Source of the DNA: Pleurodeles waltl
Lineage: Eukaryota; Chordata; Amphibia; Caudata; Salamandridae
NCBI RefSeq assembly: GCF_031143425.1
Contig: NC_090442.1
Span: 425,647,776 to 425,711,775 of the forward strand
Direction: 5' to 3'
DNA length: 64,000 nt
Under the pieces are notes generated by a model. The model was given only the letters and a program-made list of their open reading frames with translations. It searched no databases and had not been told where the DNA came from. How positions within the stretch are numbered: the first letter of the stretch is position 1; each line of letters begins with the position of its first letter. Positions 1-11,990 of the stretch are shown piece after piece. The position numbers and the translations under genes were made by a program.

Positions 1-229
1 ACCAAGCATTTCTGGGGACAGCTACCATGGTGGCTATATGTGACATTGTGGCCTGATGGAAATACCCTGTTTCCCCCATGCTGTCACAGTGGCGGAGTAG
101 GGTGGACTGGTGCGCTCCGCAGGAGAGACCCATGTTTCAAGCCAGAGGGTGCCCCTCAAAGCACAAATTAATATGGCGGAAATGGTGGGGACGACAGGGG
201 TAGAGCCTTCATTTGTAATGTATTCTGAT
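1..229. other. Unassigned flank
   Basis: I recognise no gene or repeat end in this stretch. It lies outside the first MITE and could be a continuation of the DIRS-like element or host DNA. Short open frames run through it and into the adjacent GC-rich MITE, but they resemble no family I know. Confidence 0.4.
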
Positions 230-232
230 ATA

Positions 233-781
233 GGGGGTGATTCTGACCGCGGCGGACGGCGGTCGCCGCCCGCCAAGCGGTTCCCGCATAAACACCGCTC
301 CACGGTCAAAAGACCGCGGCGGTCATTCTGGCTTTCCCACTGGGCTGGCGGGCGACCGCCGAAAGTCCACCCGCCAGCCCAGCGGGAAACACCCTTCCCA
401 CGAGGAAGCCGGCTCAGAATGGAGCCGGCGGAGTGGGAAGGTGCGACGGGTGCAGTTGCACCTGTCGCGAATTTCAGTGTCTGCAAAGCAGACACTGAAA
501 TTCTTTGTGGGGCCCCCAGGGGCCTCACGACACCCCATACCGCCATCCTGTTCACGGCGGGCGAACCGCCAAGAACAGGATGGCGGTATGGGCTGTCAGA
601 ATCCCCATGGCGGCATTCCCATGGGCAGCGGAAAGTCGGCGGTACACCGCCGGCTTTCCGCTTCTGGCCGCGGCTGTACCGCCGCGGTCAGAATGCCCGG
701 CGGAGCACCGCCAGCCTGTTGGCGGTGCTACCGCCAACCTCCGCCATGGCGGTAATTACCGCCAGGGTCAGAATGACCCCC
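233..781. mobile_element. Palindrome-array MITE, copy 1 (Harbinger-like)
   Basis: The element starts GGGGGTGATTCTGACC and ends with the inverted GGTCAGAATGACCCCC-type sequence. It is flanked by ATA at 230-232 and 782-784. Internally it is a chain of short palindromes, for example AATTTCAGTGTCTGC at 470-484 facing its exact complement at 488-502, and a CCGCCATCCTGTTC arm facing GAACAGGATGGCGG. It has no coding capacity: the long open frames on both strands reflect the GC-rich palindromes. The ends resemble the Harbinger-type element elsewhere in this window. The ATA duplication departs from the TAA/TTA usually described for PIF/Harbinger, so the superfamily call is an inference. Confidence 0.75.
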
Positions 782-871
782 ATAATGTCTTCTACAAGCA
801 ATTGCCGTACTGTATCCTACAAGTCTGCCCTTTGTTGCATTTTATTTGTATCCCCAATGTGATAACACTAA

Positions 872-1440
872 GGGCCTCATTACGAGTTCGGTGGACGGGT
901 TAGACTGTCCACGGCATGTCCAACGGGGAGGGTGCCGCCATAGTGGCTACCCCCCCCCACCGGGACTATTAAGAGTTTCCAGCTAGGGCACTAGGCATGA
1001 CCTAGCAGGATTGTCTCTCGCTCGTAAGTGAGCCGACAGCAATGTTGTAGTATGGAGGGTGCACCAACACCCTCGCAATGTTCACAGTCTGCTTTTCAGA
1101 CAGTGAACATTGCAAGGGTGCTGGCCAGGGGGACCCTTACGCTGCCCATGCCAAAAGCATGGGAATTGTAGGGACCCCGCCAGCCTTTTCCTCATGGTGC
1201 TACCACCATGAAATCACTGGCGGAGGACGAGGTTATAATCACCAGGGCAGCACTGCTTGCAGTGGTGCCTTGGTGGATTAGGACCGCTGCAACCGCCAGA
1301 CCACCGGGATCTCTGATCCTGGCGGTCCCACCGTGGCACGACCGCCATGGTCAAAATATGGCGCTTGACCCACCACATTGGCGCCAGTGCGACTACCATC
1401 TACGAGTCTGGCGATTTACTTAATCCCAGATATGGGGCCC
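872..1440. mobile_element. Short DNA transposon (MITE), TAA duplication
   Basis: The termini are GGGCCTCAT and, on the other strand at the right end, GGGCCCCAT. They are flanked by TAA at 869-871 and 1441-1443, the PIF/Harbinger target type. The interior is rich in CCGCCA/TGGCGG words and contains a palindrome around 1076-1107 (CAATGTTCACAGTCTG facing CAGACAGTGAACATTG). No protein is encoded. It sits immediately beside DIRS-like RNase H-region sequence and probably inserted into it. Confidence 0.65.
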
Positions 1441-1443
1441 TAA

Positions 1444-2078
1444 GTATTTCTATAGTACCAAAATCAATCAAAATTGTTTATTAAAAAAACAGCCGAAATT
1501 GAGATTTGTTCTTCCATTCCAAGAAAGAAGGTTGTCTAACCACCAATCTGCTCTTTCTCTCATTTCTGCATCTAAGGGAACCAAATCTAAATAACTAAAA
1601 TGTCTTCTTAGCTGACAAATTATTAATCTTTGAAGAGACAGATAATGAAGGGGTCCCATAAAGTCAGCCTGGATTGAAGACACCAAGAGACCCTCTATTT
1701 TTAGTTAATTGGTGAAGAGATATGGGAGAAGAGGCTGACAACTGATATAATTCTTATCTCATAGTCTGAGGTATTTGGTCCGAAATTTGTAGTATACAAG
1801 ATTTTGAATTCACTGAAATTCCTAGACATTCCATTGATTATAAAGAAGAAATTTGGATTGATTGCTGATAAACTCCAGAAGGAAAACATAATTTTTTAAT
1901 TCAAGAATGATAGATTTCATGTCCTAAGACATTATCAAAATGGTGTCCAGGCAGATTATGAGAGTGCTGTAAAACAAAAAGAAGCTGAACGTAGCTTGAA
2001 AGGAAGTGATGTAAACTGGTACAGCTTGTTCCCTCATTGGAATTGGAGAAACTTTCAATGAGATAGAAAAATGGGAAG
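1444..2078 (-). pseudogene. DIRS-like reverse transcriptase / RNase H region fragment
   Basis: Minus-strand translation gives a degraded but recognisable YR-retroelement (DIRS order) pol segment. Near 1990-2030 there is a YQFTSLPFKL-like RT block. Nearer 1640 there is SSIQADFMGPLHYLSLQRL followed by WWLDNLLSWNG, a hallmark of the region between RT and RNase H in DIRS elements. Several stops and frameshifts make it non-functional. At 2078 the reading frame is cut by the long LTR-like insertion (2079-4210) and resumes in frame at 4211-4260. The family call rests on remembered motif patterns. A profile search against DIRS pol would settle it. Confidence 0.6.
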
Positions 2079-4210
2079 TGTTAGACTTTTCATCCTTGGC
2101 GTGGTCTCCCTTAACATTTTGCCTCTGTTCCCCAGGTTGTTGATGTGTGCTGGACTCTGATTTTACTGTTTTTATTACTCTGGGCACTTTACCACTGCTA
2201 ACCAGTGCTAAAGTGCAAGTGCTCCTTTACAAAATGTGTATGTAACTGGCTTATCCATGATTGGCATATTTGATTTATTAGTAAGTCCCTAGTACAGTGC
2301 ACTAGAGGTGCCCAGGGCCTGTAAATCAAATGCTACTAGTTGGCCTGCAGCACTGGTTGTGCCACCCACATAAGTAGCTCTGTAATCATGTCTCAGACCT
2401 GCCACTGCAGTGTCTGTGTGTGCAGTTTTAACTGTAAATTTGACTTGGCAACTGTACCCACTTGCCAGGCCTAAACCTTCCCTTTTCTTACATGTAAAGC
2501 ACCCCTAAGGTAGGCCCTAGGTAGCCCCAAGGTCAGGGTGCAGTGTATGGTTAAGGTAGGACATATAGGCGGTGATTCTAACCGCGGCGGGCGGCGGTCG
2601 CCGCCCGCCATGCGGTTACCGCCAAATGACCGCACCGGCCATTCTGGCTTTCCCGCTGTGCTGGCGGGCGACCGCCAAAAGGCCGCCCGCCAGCACAGCG
2701 GGAAAGACCCGCGGCACCCCCTACCGCCATCCTGTTCCTGGCGGGAGACCCGCCAGGAACAGGATGGCGGTAGGGGGTGTCAGAATCCCCATGGCGGCGG
2801 AGCGCGCTCCGCCGCCATGGAGTATTCTGAAGGGCAGCGGAAAGTCGGCGGTACACCGCCGACTTTCCGTTTATGGCCGCGGCTGAACCGCTGCGGTCAG
2901 AATGCCCAGCGGTGCACCGCCAGCCTGTTGGCGGTGCTACCGCGGTCATTCGCCCTGGCGGTTTTTACCGCCAGGGTTAGAATGACCCCCATAGTAATGT
3001 GTTTTATATGTCCTGACAGTGAAATATTGCTTAATTCGTTTTTCACTGTTGCAAGTCCTGTCCCTCGCATAGGTTAACATGGGGGCTACCTTTAAATCTG
3101 ATTAAAGTGTAGATTCCCTTTGGGAGTGGATGTTCATGTGGAGTTTGGGGTCTCTGAGCTCACAAATTAAAAATACATCTTTTAGTAAAGTTGATTTTAA
3201 GATTGTGTGTTTGAAAATGCCAATTTTAGAAAGTGAGCATTTTCTTGCTTATACCATTTCTGTGACTCTGCCTGTTTGTGGATTCCCTGTCTGGGTCAGT
3301 TTGACAGCTGGCCTGGTTGCACCTCACACTAGACAGTGACACAAAGGGAGCTGGGGTGGAGCCTGCATTTCCTGATGAACCATCTGTGCTAGGAGGGAGA
3401 GGAGGAGTGGTCACTTACACCTGAAAGAGACTCCTGCTCTGACAAGTGGTGCCCTATCCAGTCCCTGGGCCCTTGAAAGGAAAGCTGGTGGAAATCCAAG
3501 GAAATTTACTTCAGACGACTTCGGACCGACGGCGCTGCTGAATCCGGTGATGCCGCCTGCAACCAACTCCACGATCTTTGCTGGAACGCTACGACCTTCG
3601 CAGGACCGAAGCCGCTGCAGCCCCGCTGAAGTCCGTGACTCCGTGGAAGTGGCCGCACCACGTTGTGACCGACGCCGCTCGAAGTGCACTGATTCAACAT
3701 TTCGCACAGACACCGCGATCCCCGACTTCCCGCATAGACTTCTTTTCACTCCTCACCAAAGGTACTGTACATGGGAGTCTACGCGACTCCGTGTCCGGTA
3801 CCACTGGTGTCGGCTTGTTGGGAACGACTCCGTCACGACGCCATGTTAACACCTTATTGAAGCATTTTGTGTTTTTAAGCGCTATTTTTGAGTTGAATCT
3901 TTAAAAATTCATAACTTGCCTTGTGTATGTCGGATATTTGTCGTTTTGGTCTTGTTTTGTTTAGATAAATATTTCCTATTTTTCTAAACTGGTGTTGAGT
4001 CATTTTGTAGTGTTTTCATTGAGTTACTGTGTGTGTTGGTACAAATACTTTACACCTAGCACTCTGAAGTTAAGCCTACTGCTCTGCCAAGCTACCAAGG
4101 GAGCAAGCAGGGGTTAGCTGAGTGTGATTCTCTTTTATCCTGACTAGAGTGAGGGTCCTTGCTTGAACAGGAGGTAACCTGACTGTCAACCAAAGACCCA
4201 ATTTCTAACA
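2079..4210 (+). mobile_element. Long solo LTR-like element, copy 1
   Basis: It begins TGTTAGAC and ends TCTAACA, so it has TG...CA ends with a short inverted repeat. It is flanked by a 5 bp duplication GGAAG (2074-2078 and 4211-4215). No coding region is recognisable, which suits a solo LTR left by LTR-LTR recombination. Removing it makes the minus-strand DIRS RT frame continuous, direct support for an insertion with precise ends. A CpG-rich block at about 3520-3850 may be the promoter or 5' transcribed part. A MITE (2568-2990) is nested in it. Related copies lie at 4615-6960 and between 51 and 57 kb. Confidence 0.7.
2568..2990. mobile_element. Palindrome-array MITE, copy 2, nested in the solo LTR
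   Basis: The ends are GGCGGTGATTCTAACC and TTAGAATGACCCCC, flanked by ATA at 2565-2567 and 2991-2993. The body repeats the palindrome chain of copy 1 in shortened form, including CACCCCCTACCGCCATCCTG facing its inverse around the loop at about 2740-2750. The related copy at 4615-6960 has LTR sequence without the MITE here, so the MITE arrived after the LTR family was established. Confidence 0.72.
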
Positions 4211-4260
4211 GGAAGAGATAGGCAAGCATTGTTTACGTCCAAATAAACCACCCAGCTCAA
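4211..4260 (-). pseudogene. DIRS-like RT fragment, upstream side of the solo LTR
   Basis: The minus strand reads a VYLDVNNACLSLP-type block. In DIRS and related RTs the LDL.DAY motif directly precedes the block that begins at 2078 on the other side of the solo LTR. The frame is continuous across the insertion once one copy of the 5 bp duplication is discounted. Together with 1444-2078 this fragment dates the LTR insertion as later than the DIRS element. Confidence 0.55.
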
Positions 4261-4614
4261 CACCCCAGGGGTGGCGGTAGCATGGCACAACAAGAAGTAA
4301 TACTTTTATTCCTTCTCAATTTTGCTTTTTCTATGTGTGCTGCATTCAGCAACACACATAGAAAGAGCAAAAGGCCATGAATGATTGTTTATGTGCAGGA
4401 ATGGACATCTTCCTGCACATAAACAATCAATCCCCTCAACGCAGACCCCCCTGCACTATGGTGCAAGGATGCCTGTATTGCCACTGGCAGCTAAATTTAG
4501 CGAAGATGGAAACACAGGGGTATGCAGTATTACAGGAGTGTGCGTTTCTAAAGTGACGCAGCACTGCAAATTTTGGCACAACACAACGCTGCACCACTTT
4601 TTAGTAAATGTGGC
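4261..4614. repeat. Hairpin-containing non-coding repeat
   Basis: No coding signal is visible. There is a perfect 20 bp inverted repeat (4382-4401 and 4410-4429, 8 nt loop) and a second imperfect hairpin around 4330-4372 (TTTCTATGTGTG facing CACACATAGAAA). This suggests a small non-autonomous DNA transposon that replaced part of the DIRS-like element, but I cannot define its ends. Confidence 0.4.
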
Positions 4615-6960
4615 TGTTAGAAATGGGGTATTTTGTTGTCAGTCACGTTGCCCCCTGTCTAAGCAAGGACCTTCACTTTATTCAGGGTAAAGGAGAAACA
4701 CACACGGTTAACCCCCCACTCTCCCCCTGGGTTACTTGGCACGAGCAGAAAGGCTTAACCCAGAGGCAATGTGTAAAGTATTTGTATGAACACAAACAGC
4801 AATACAGTGAAACACTATAAAATGGACACCACACAGATTTAGAAAAATAGTAAATATTTATCTAAATAAAACAAGCCCAAATACGATAAAAATCCACCAT
4901 ACACAATTAAAAATATAACTAGCAATTAAAATCACCAAAATAGTGCCTAGAGGCACAAATGCTACAATCTTATGTTAAAGCGGCATTGCGATGGAGCCGT
5001 TTTCCATAATGCGATGCCACTGATGCCGTTTACGGAGTCACGCAGACCCTCAGGTACAGTACCTTAGCAAAATGGGTGGAAAACGGACTTGTGTCTGGAG
5101 TTGGGAAGCGAGGTATTGCTGGATCCGATGCAAAGACGGTTCCGGTGCTGCGGGGTGAAGGCGCAGAGGTGTTGAGAAGAGACATCGATCCTTGCTGTGG
5201 AGCGGTGGAGGTGAGGTGGCTTCAGTTGCGAGGAGTCGGTCCCGTGGCACCTCTGGCAAAGTCGAAGTCCAGTGAAGCCACAATGCTCTGGGGAGACCTC
5301 ACGAGGTCGCGTTCACGTCACAGGCACTGCAACGAAGTCGGATGTCTCAAATGTCGGGTGTGTGACACTCCAACTCATGAGGTCGTGCGGACATCACCGG
5401 CTGCAGCGTCATCAGTCCTACGTTGACGGAGGGGTCGTCACCTCAGTGAGGATCACAGATCCAGGTGTAGGCATAGTCGCAAACTTTGGTCAGAGGCATC
5501 CTAAGTGAAATCACACAGAGCCATCCGGCATCGTTTCACAGGATTTTTACCAGAAATTCACTTTCAAGGGGCCCAGGAACTGGAATGGCACCCTCTGGCA
5601 AGCTAGAACCCACAGCATGCAGACTCAGAGACTAGTTTGGAAGCCTTTGCTGTCCCTGATGCTTTAAAAACAGAAGGCAAGCTCAGTCCAAAACCTTGGA
5701 AATACCTCTCAAGCAGGAATGCACAACAAAGTCCAGTCTTTGTACTCTTTCACAGGCAGAAGCAGCAACTGAAGGATAGCCCAACAAACACAGTCACAGG
5801 CAGGGACAGCACTTCTCCTCAGCTTTTCAGCTCTTCTACTTGCAGAGAATCCTCTTGAATCCCTGAAGTAATCTAAAATCTGGGGTGTTGGGTCCAATAC
5901 TTATGCCCCTTTCTGCCTTTGAAGCTGCCTAACTTCAAGGAAAGTCTCTGTTGTTTACAGAATCCTGCCTTGCCCAGGCCTGGCTCCAGATGTGCACCAG
6001 TGGGTTGGAGACTGCTTTGTGTGAGGGCAGGCACAGCCCTTTTAGGTGTAAGTGACCACTCTTCCCTCCATCCTAGCCCAGATGGCTTATCAAGATATGC
6101 AGGTTACACCCAAGCACCCTTTGTTTACTGTCTAGTGGAGATGCCCAAACAGCCCAACTGTCAGTCTGACCAGACATGGAATCCACAACCAGGAAGAGTC
6201 ACAGAATGGTTCAAGCAAGAAAATGTCCACTTTCTAAAAGTGGAATTTTCGAACTAGCAATCTAAAAATCACCGTCACTAAATGATGCATTTTTAAATTG
6301 TGAGTTCAGAGACCCCAAACTCCACATTTCTATCTGCTCTCAAAGGGAAACTGCACTTTAAGAATATTTAAAGGCAGATCCCATGTTAAGCTATGAGAGA
6401 GATATGCCTTGCAGCAATGAAAACCACATTTGGCAGTAGTTTACTGTTAGGAAATGTAAAACACATCAGTACATGTCCCACATTTAACATACACTGCATC
6501 CTGCTCATGGGCTACCTAGGGCCTACCTTAGTGGTGCCTTACATGTATAAAGAGGGACGTCTGAGGCTTGGCAAGTGGGTACAATGGTCAAGTCGAATTG
6601 GCAGTTTGAAACTGCACACACAGGCAATGCAACGGCAGGTCTGAGCCATGTTTACAGGGCTACACATGTGGGTGGCACAATAAGTGCTGCAGGCCAACTG
6701 GTAGTATTTGATTTACAGGCCCTAGGCACCTCTAGTGCACTTTACTAAGAACTTACTAGTAAATCAAATAAGACAATTATGGAAAAGACAATTAAACATA
6801 CAATTTCACATAGGGAGCACCTGCGCTTTAACACTGGTCAGCAGTGGTAAAGTGCCCAGAGTAACAAAAACAGTAAAAACTGAGTTCAGCACACAACAAC
6901 AACTTGGGAAGTAGAGGTGAAAATTAAGGGGAGACCACGCCAAGGATTCCAGGTCTAACA
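4615..6960 (-). mobile_element. Long solo LTR-like element, copy 2
   Basis: This is the reverse orientation of the 2079-4210 family: it starts TGTTAGAAAT and ends GGTCTAACA. Matching blocks include the CpG-rich stretch at about 5040-5540, the CAAGGACCTTCACT-like end near 4660 and the AGTGGTAAAGTGCCCAGAGT block near 6845. The flanks GTGGC and GTTAC are only a weak 5 bp match, so the target duplication is uncertain. Sequence beyond 6960 is DIRS-like gag, so this copy also appears to interrupt the DIRS element. Confidence 0.62.
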
Positions 6961-8000
6961 GTTACCCATGGTGTCTAATTCCATTAGGTGATTCTTACAT
7001 CTTTCTAAAGAAATGGCCAAGTTTCCCTGGCCATAAAAACATATAACTCACTAGACCCAGTTTGATAATTTGGTGGGATCAATTGGGTCTGAGCTCTCTT
7101 GGCTTGCTTTGGCATTTCCAAATATTGTTATAGCGTTCATCACATTCTACATCTTATCTTGATAGGCTGACCAAGCTCTGTCAATACCTTTCTCTGGGTC
7201 TTTACCATACTTAGTGAAGAATGTTAAGAGTTTAGTACCTATGGGCAGTGTCACCAATACTTTAACTGCAATAGTGCATCTAGGGCATTCTGATTTCAAT
7301 TTGTGCCCTGAATATACTTCTTTACCTGGGGAACTGTGAATCACTCTGTAGATAATGGCCTAAACCATAATCCTTGGTAAAATAAAGACTCTTCAGCAGA
7401 GATATGAAGTTGTGAGATTGATTATCTTGCTTTTTCTTCAGAAATGTTCAAATCCTTCTTAGTTTGTTCTTCTTAGGGATTATTAGGGCTGAACCAATGC
7501 ATGCCATAATCATCTTTTCTATTTGAATCTGAATCTATAGAATATTCTAATGTATTTGAATTGTCTTCAGATTGATTATTGCCATTAAGTTCAATATGAG
7601 TTTTTTTTCCTGGGAGTTGGTTCTACGTCTCCCGAAGAGAGTCTTTCGGTGGAAGACCACTAAGATCATTTGAGGACAAACTGCCATCCTTCAAAAGTCT
7701 GACACCATGAAAATCTGTGAAGTCCATAGACCTGTGTTTTAATTTAGCTGGGTGTTTAAGATTTCTCTCGTAGAAATGTGTAGGAAGATTAACTTTATAC
7801 TTATCAAGAGTTTAATCAATTTCTGAGAGAAAGGATGTATCAGTCTGGGTCTGGTCCATAATGATGTCTTTTACATTTCTCCCTATAGTTTGAACAATGT
7901 CCACCATGGATGCATTTTCTCCAGATTTGACAGATGTGTTAATAAAGTGCTTTCAATTATATTTGAACGTCTCTTCACTTGCATCTATCTCATTTGTAGA
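6961..8000 (-). pseudogene. DIRS-like gag remnant
   Basis: Minus-strand frames contain two blocks typical of amphibian DIRS Gag: KYGKDPEKGIDRAWSAYQDK at about 7150-7210, and further on NWVQRAICFYGQGNLAISLER at about 7000-7060. Upstream (7350-8000) the minus strand is open in pieces with acidic and polar sequence (for example SIDSDSNRKDDYG near 7530) but contains stops. The gene is inactive. Its orientation and position agree with the RT fragments at 4.2 and 1.4-2.1 kb, so I read all three as one element. The upstream limit is approximate. Confidence 0.5.
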
Positions 8001-8985
8001 AGGGTCATCCGTTAAAATATCTGATTATACTTTTTTTTTTAGAAAACTGGTGTTGTCTGTCTTGAATACAGAAGCTATGCATTCGAATAAAGTTACACAG
8101 AAACAAATGAAAGAGCCAGTAGAAAGCTGGGCTTGTTTTCTTAAGGAAAAAAACACAAATGGGCCGCTTTTGAATCATTTTAAGGTGAATATGGCTTAAG
8201 TCTGGGTAATAGAGCCATCTATGAAATGCAGGCTTGGCCAAAATTATACTTGGGACAAATAAAATCCATCACACTATATCCCACATTGCCTTCAAGTTCT
8301 GTTTTGGGAAGATTTGTTCTGGGCAACTACTAGTCCAGTAAGACTACAGGAGTATTTATAGGTGGAGTCTAGAACCCACTCCCCACATAGGTGAACACAA
8401 AAGAAATCTGCACTCTATATTTTAATTGACCTTAATGAAAATTTATGCTCTGTTGTAGTGCAGATTATGTGGATACAGGTTATTTGCAAAATAAGTAGGA
8501 TTGCTATGTCAATAACTGATATCAAGGTGCCAAAGTAAAAAATGGCAAAATATTTGATGTTTTCGGTACAATCTATCTTGAAAAGCTCTCTCTAGGTTTA
8601 TAGCGCTAAGCCAAACCTGCTCTGCATGAAAACACTATGCTGCAAGTTTACGAAAATGACTTGCACATTCCTGGCAAACATAACAAGATGTTTTAAAACC
8701 TACTGTAGGACCTTGCAATGTGTTTGTTTTCCCTTTTGTGGTCAGAGGCGCTCAGGTAAAAGACCATGAAATATACCAGCCCATAGCCCTGGGCCTGCAG
8801 TGCAGCATTTCAGCCCTTCCTCCTCCTTGTAAATTGGAAGATTTTCCTTTCTCATTACAACTGTGAATTCAGGTTAATTACAATTCCAGGTTCTATTTTG
8901 ACACCTCCAAGTGTGTGATGCATGATGCAAAAAACTGTAATTTGGTGTGTAATGCTATCTTTCACCCTGCTAAGTAATATATGAA
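8001..8985. other. Unassigned stretch
   Basis: The sequence is AT-rich and I see no gene, terminal repeat or tandem array that I can support. Short frames on both strands resemble nothing I know. The N-terminal part of the DIRS-like gag may extend into its left end. Confidence 0.4.
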
Positions 8986-9595
8986 CTAATGCCATACAAT
9001 CGAACTAAAGCAAACTCTAAATAAATATCTGATGTAGCATGCATAAAATGAATAATACATGAAAACATGCTCATATACATCTGAATTAATAAAAGCAATG
9101 GGGAGGGCATGCACTGAAGGCAAAAATATAACCGTGTTAATATCAGAATCTTCTAAAGAAGAATTGGTGTGAATTGATAAAATAACTTTAGATAAATCAG
9201 ATACAAAATCATCCATTCCTGCATCCACACTGTTGATTTTGAATGATGGTTTGCCACCTCTGCAAACCAATTGAAAGTGGGCTATTTTCCTGTATTTACT
9301 GCCCCTTTTTCCCCACAGCTGGACAATTTGTGTTGTTGCCAAAATGCAACTTTGAACCACATCTATATCAGACTTTCTTGGACATATTCTTAGGAGCCTC
9401 GTCCTTCAAGTACACAGCATTTATGGGTTCTTCTGAGCATGAGTAAACATTGGTATCTGAACTACTTGAAAGTTTCACCGCTACAACTTTACTTGAGAGC
9501 ATGGAATGTTCTACGGCCTTGGCAAGATCAATAGCTTCAATCAAGGTGGGGTCTCTGCTACTCAAAAGGCACTCCTGTATTTGTTTGAATAACAT
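8986..9595 (-). pseudogene. Gypsy-type gag remnant
   Basis: The minus strand shows an IQECLLSSRDPTLIEAIDLA-type segment at about 9500-9590, the usual end of the capsid region in vertebrate Ty3/Gypsy Gag. A degraded zinc-knuckle-like stretch follows (KIAHFQLVCRGGKPS near 9250) and then an acidic tail. Frames are broken and no protease or RT follows. The assignment rests on a short similarity, so alternatives cannot be excluded. Confidence 0.35.
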
Positions 9596-10276
9596 GCAAA
9601 GACAAATTGATCTCTAATGTACGTACCCAATGCATCACCAAGGTTACAAGTAGAAGCCAAATATCTAAGGCCAGAACTCTTCAGATGACTGCTTCCTTTT
9701 GAAGAAATTAAGGTGATCATTACAACATTGGCGGTAAAAGGCGATTACCGCCATGCAGAAGACTGCCAACACACCGCCGCGGCAGCGGAATTCCGCCACA
9801 GCTCGGAATCCGCCGAAATTCAGACACCCACACCAAAGGTCAGTGATAAACTGGCGAAAACAAAACCTCCACCGTCATGCCAACAGAAACACGCCCATGC
9901 TATTACGACCCACGCAGCGGTCTTTCAACCGCGGTATTCCATTGGCGGTACACAGCGCTGCGCTCAAAATACACACACATCTCCAAAACACTGCCACATT
10001 GGACAATTCAAAATACACACACCTGATACACATACAAACACCACTCCCACACACCCAACACTATATAAAACACACACCCACATCACCCACAAACCCCTAC
10101 GACCACAAAAATCTGAAAGAAGGCCAGAGAGAGACTACAGCAATAGACAAACCCACCACACAGAGGCACACAACACCATCACCCATACAACATCCACGCT
10201 CAAAACACCCCACACCACCACACATCACCACACTCATCAACACATACACCACCCCACACATCACCTACACCACCCC

Positions 10277-11804
10277 ATGTCACGCCAAAGACACCCCAGG
10301 TTTTCCGAGGAGGAGCTCAGGGTTATGGTGGAGGAAATCCTACGGGTAGAGCCACAGCTATTTGGAGCACAGGTGCAGCACACCTCCATAGCCAGGAAGA
10401 TGGAGCTATGGCGAAGAATCGTCGACAGGGTCAACGCTGTGGGATAGCATCCAAGAAATCGGGAGGACATCCGGAAGAGGTGGAACGATCTACGGGGGAA
10501 GGTGCGTTCCGTGATATCCAGGCACAATATCGCGATTCAGTGGACTGGCAGCAGACCCCCACCTCCTCCCCCACAACTAACAACATGGGAGGAGCAGGTC
10601 TTGACCATCATGCATCCTGAGGGCCTCGGAGGAGTCGGTGGAGAAATGGACACTGGTAAGTCAAATCTTAACTATCATATCCCCCACCCTACCTGCATGC
10701 TATCACACACCCCTACCCTCACCCCCTCCCCTATCACGCCAAATCCTCAATAATGTACTCCTAACACAAACCACACATCCCAACACCAAGCCCTGCATGC
10801 AACACCAACGCATGGTCACCCCTCACTAAAGCATGCCCACAGCACACACCCTTAACACCCCCCCAACCATCATCACACAAGCCCCCACACTGGAATGCTA
10901 GCACTGGGGTACACGCTCACTCACCCATTGCACACCATGACACACACACATGCAATAATCATGCTTTTATACCCCTGCAGGACCACTACCCAACGTCACC
11001 AGACAGGAGGGTCCAGACATCTCTACCCCACCCACAGAAGAGGCCCACAGTGATGACAGCAGCTCTGGCCAACTGGATCCAGATGACCAGCCCGGACCAT
11101 CATGGGCATCGGGACAGTCGGTTCCCCTTGCACAGGCACAGCCCAACACTGACCTTCCACCCTCTGGTAACACCAGCACAGCACCCACCCAGCGGGCCCA
11201 TACCTCCGTACCCAGGACACATCAATCAGCGGTGTGTCCACCACTACAGGGGAACTCAGGCTAACCCACTACCCCAACAACAACAGGGACCTGGGGGCAG
11301 TGGTAGTGGGCACACGGTCCAGAGGACGGAGGCACAGGAACACAGGGGACCTGGGAGGGCTGCTGTGCGACAGGGGCGGACAGGCCTAGGGAACCCACTC
11401 TCCACGGGGCCCTCTCCTCCATCATGGGAGCATACCACCACTCCCAGGAGACGATGGCAACAGTCTTGGCCAAGTTTCAGGAGACCCAGCGCCTGCAGGA
11501 CGAACAGTATTTGGGGTTCAGGGAGGATCTTCGAACCATCAGCTCCGCCCTGGGCACCATCATAGGGGTGCTGAAGGACATACAAAAGACCATGAGGGAC
11601 ACCGTGGCACTCCAAGGGGCTCCTGACACTAGCATGGACGATGAACTGCCCACCACCTCGCCCGGCGCAAGTGGACAGGATGCCCCGCCACAGGACCACC
11701 AAACCAGCACCCCACCCCCTGCAGACGGACAACCACCCCGCAAGCGGTCCCTGAGATCCAGGAACAGGACAGAGCAAGATGGCAAGACCCCCGCCAGGAA
11801 ATGA
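10277..11804 (+). pseudogene. Harbinger Myb/SANT-like partner protein, gene 1 (broken)
   Basis: The start is ATG 10277. Exon 1 encodes a Myb/SANT-like helix-turn-helix (FSEEELRVMVEEIL... near residues 8-60, then RKRWNDLRGKVR). It is followed by a donor G|GTAAGT at 10655/10656 and an acceptor CCCTGCAG ending at 10980. The reading phase is preserved across this intron, good evidence that the splice was real. Exon 2 encodes an acidic Ser/Pro-rich linker, then a helical segment (KFQETQRLQDEQYLGF, near 11470-11520) and a basic tail (PPRKRSLRSRNR) ending at the stop 11802-11804. In-frame stops lie at 10445-10447, at 11262-11264 and near 11304. The product probably bound terminal repeats and escorted the transposase. 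No host gene is implied. Confidence 0.7.
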
Positions 11805-11990
11805 GACCACCCTGATTGTCCTCCCACTGTCCCACTTTGTAACCCTGTCCAGATTGGAACTGGCGCAGCTCCACTTCCTATGCCCATATGGGCAATGCAC
11901 CCGTGTGACTAATAGACTGGACTCTGCCATGGACATTCCTCCACCATGACCCATCACCATTTTGCCACCCCCTCCAATAATTAGCACTTT

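Noticed and set aside
110..903. Several long open frames on both strands in the GC-rich MITE
   Set aside because: They arise from GC-rich palindromes with few stop codons, overlap each other in several frames, and recur in every MITE copy.
3411..3904. Cluster of small ORFs at the CpG-rich part of the solo LTR
   Set aside because: The frames overlap on both strands and are explained by CpG-rich composition. The minus copy at 5050-5510 does not preserve them.
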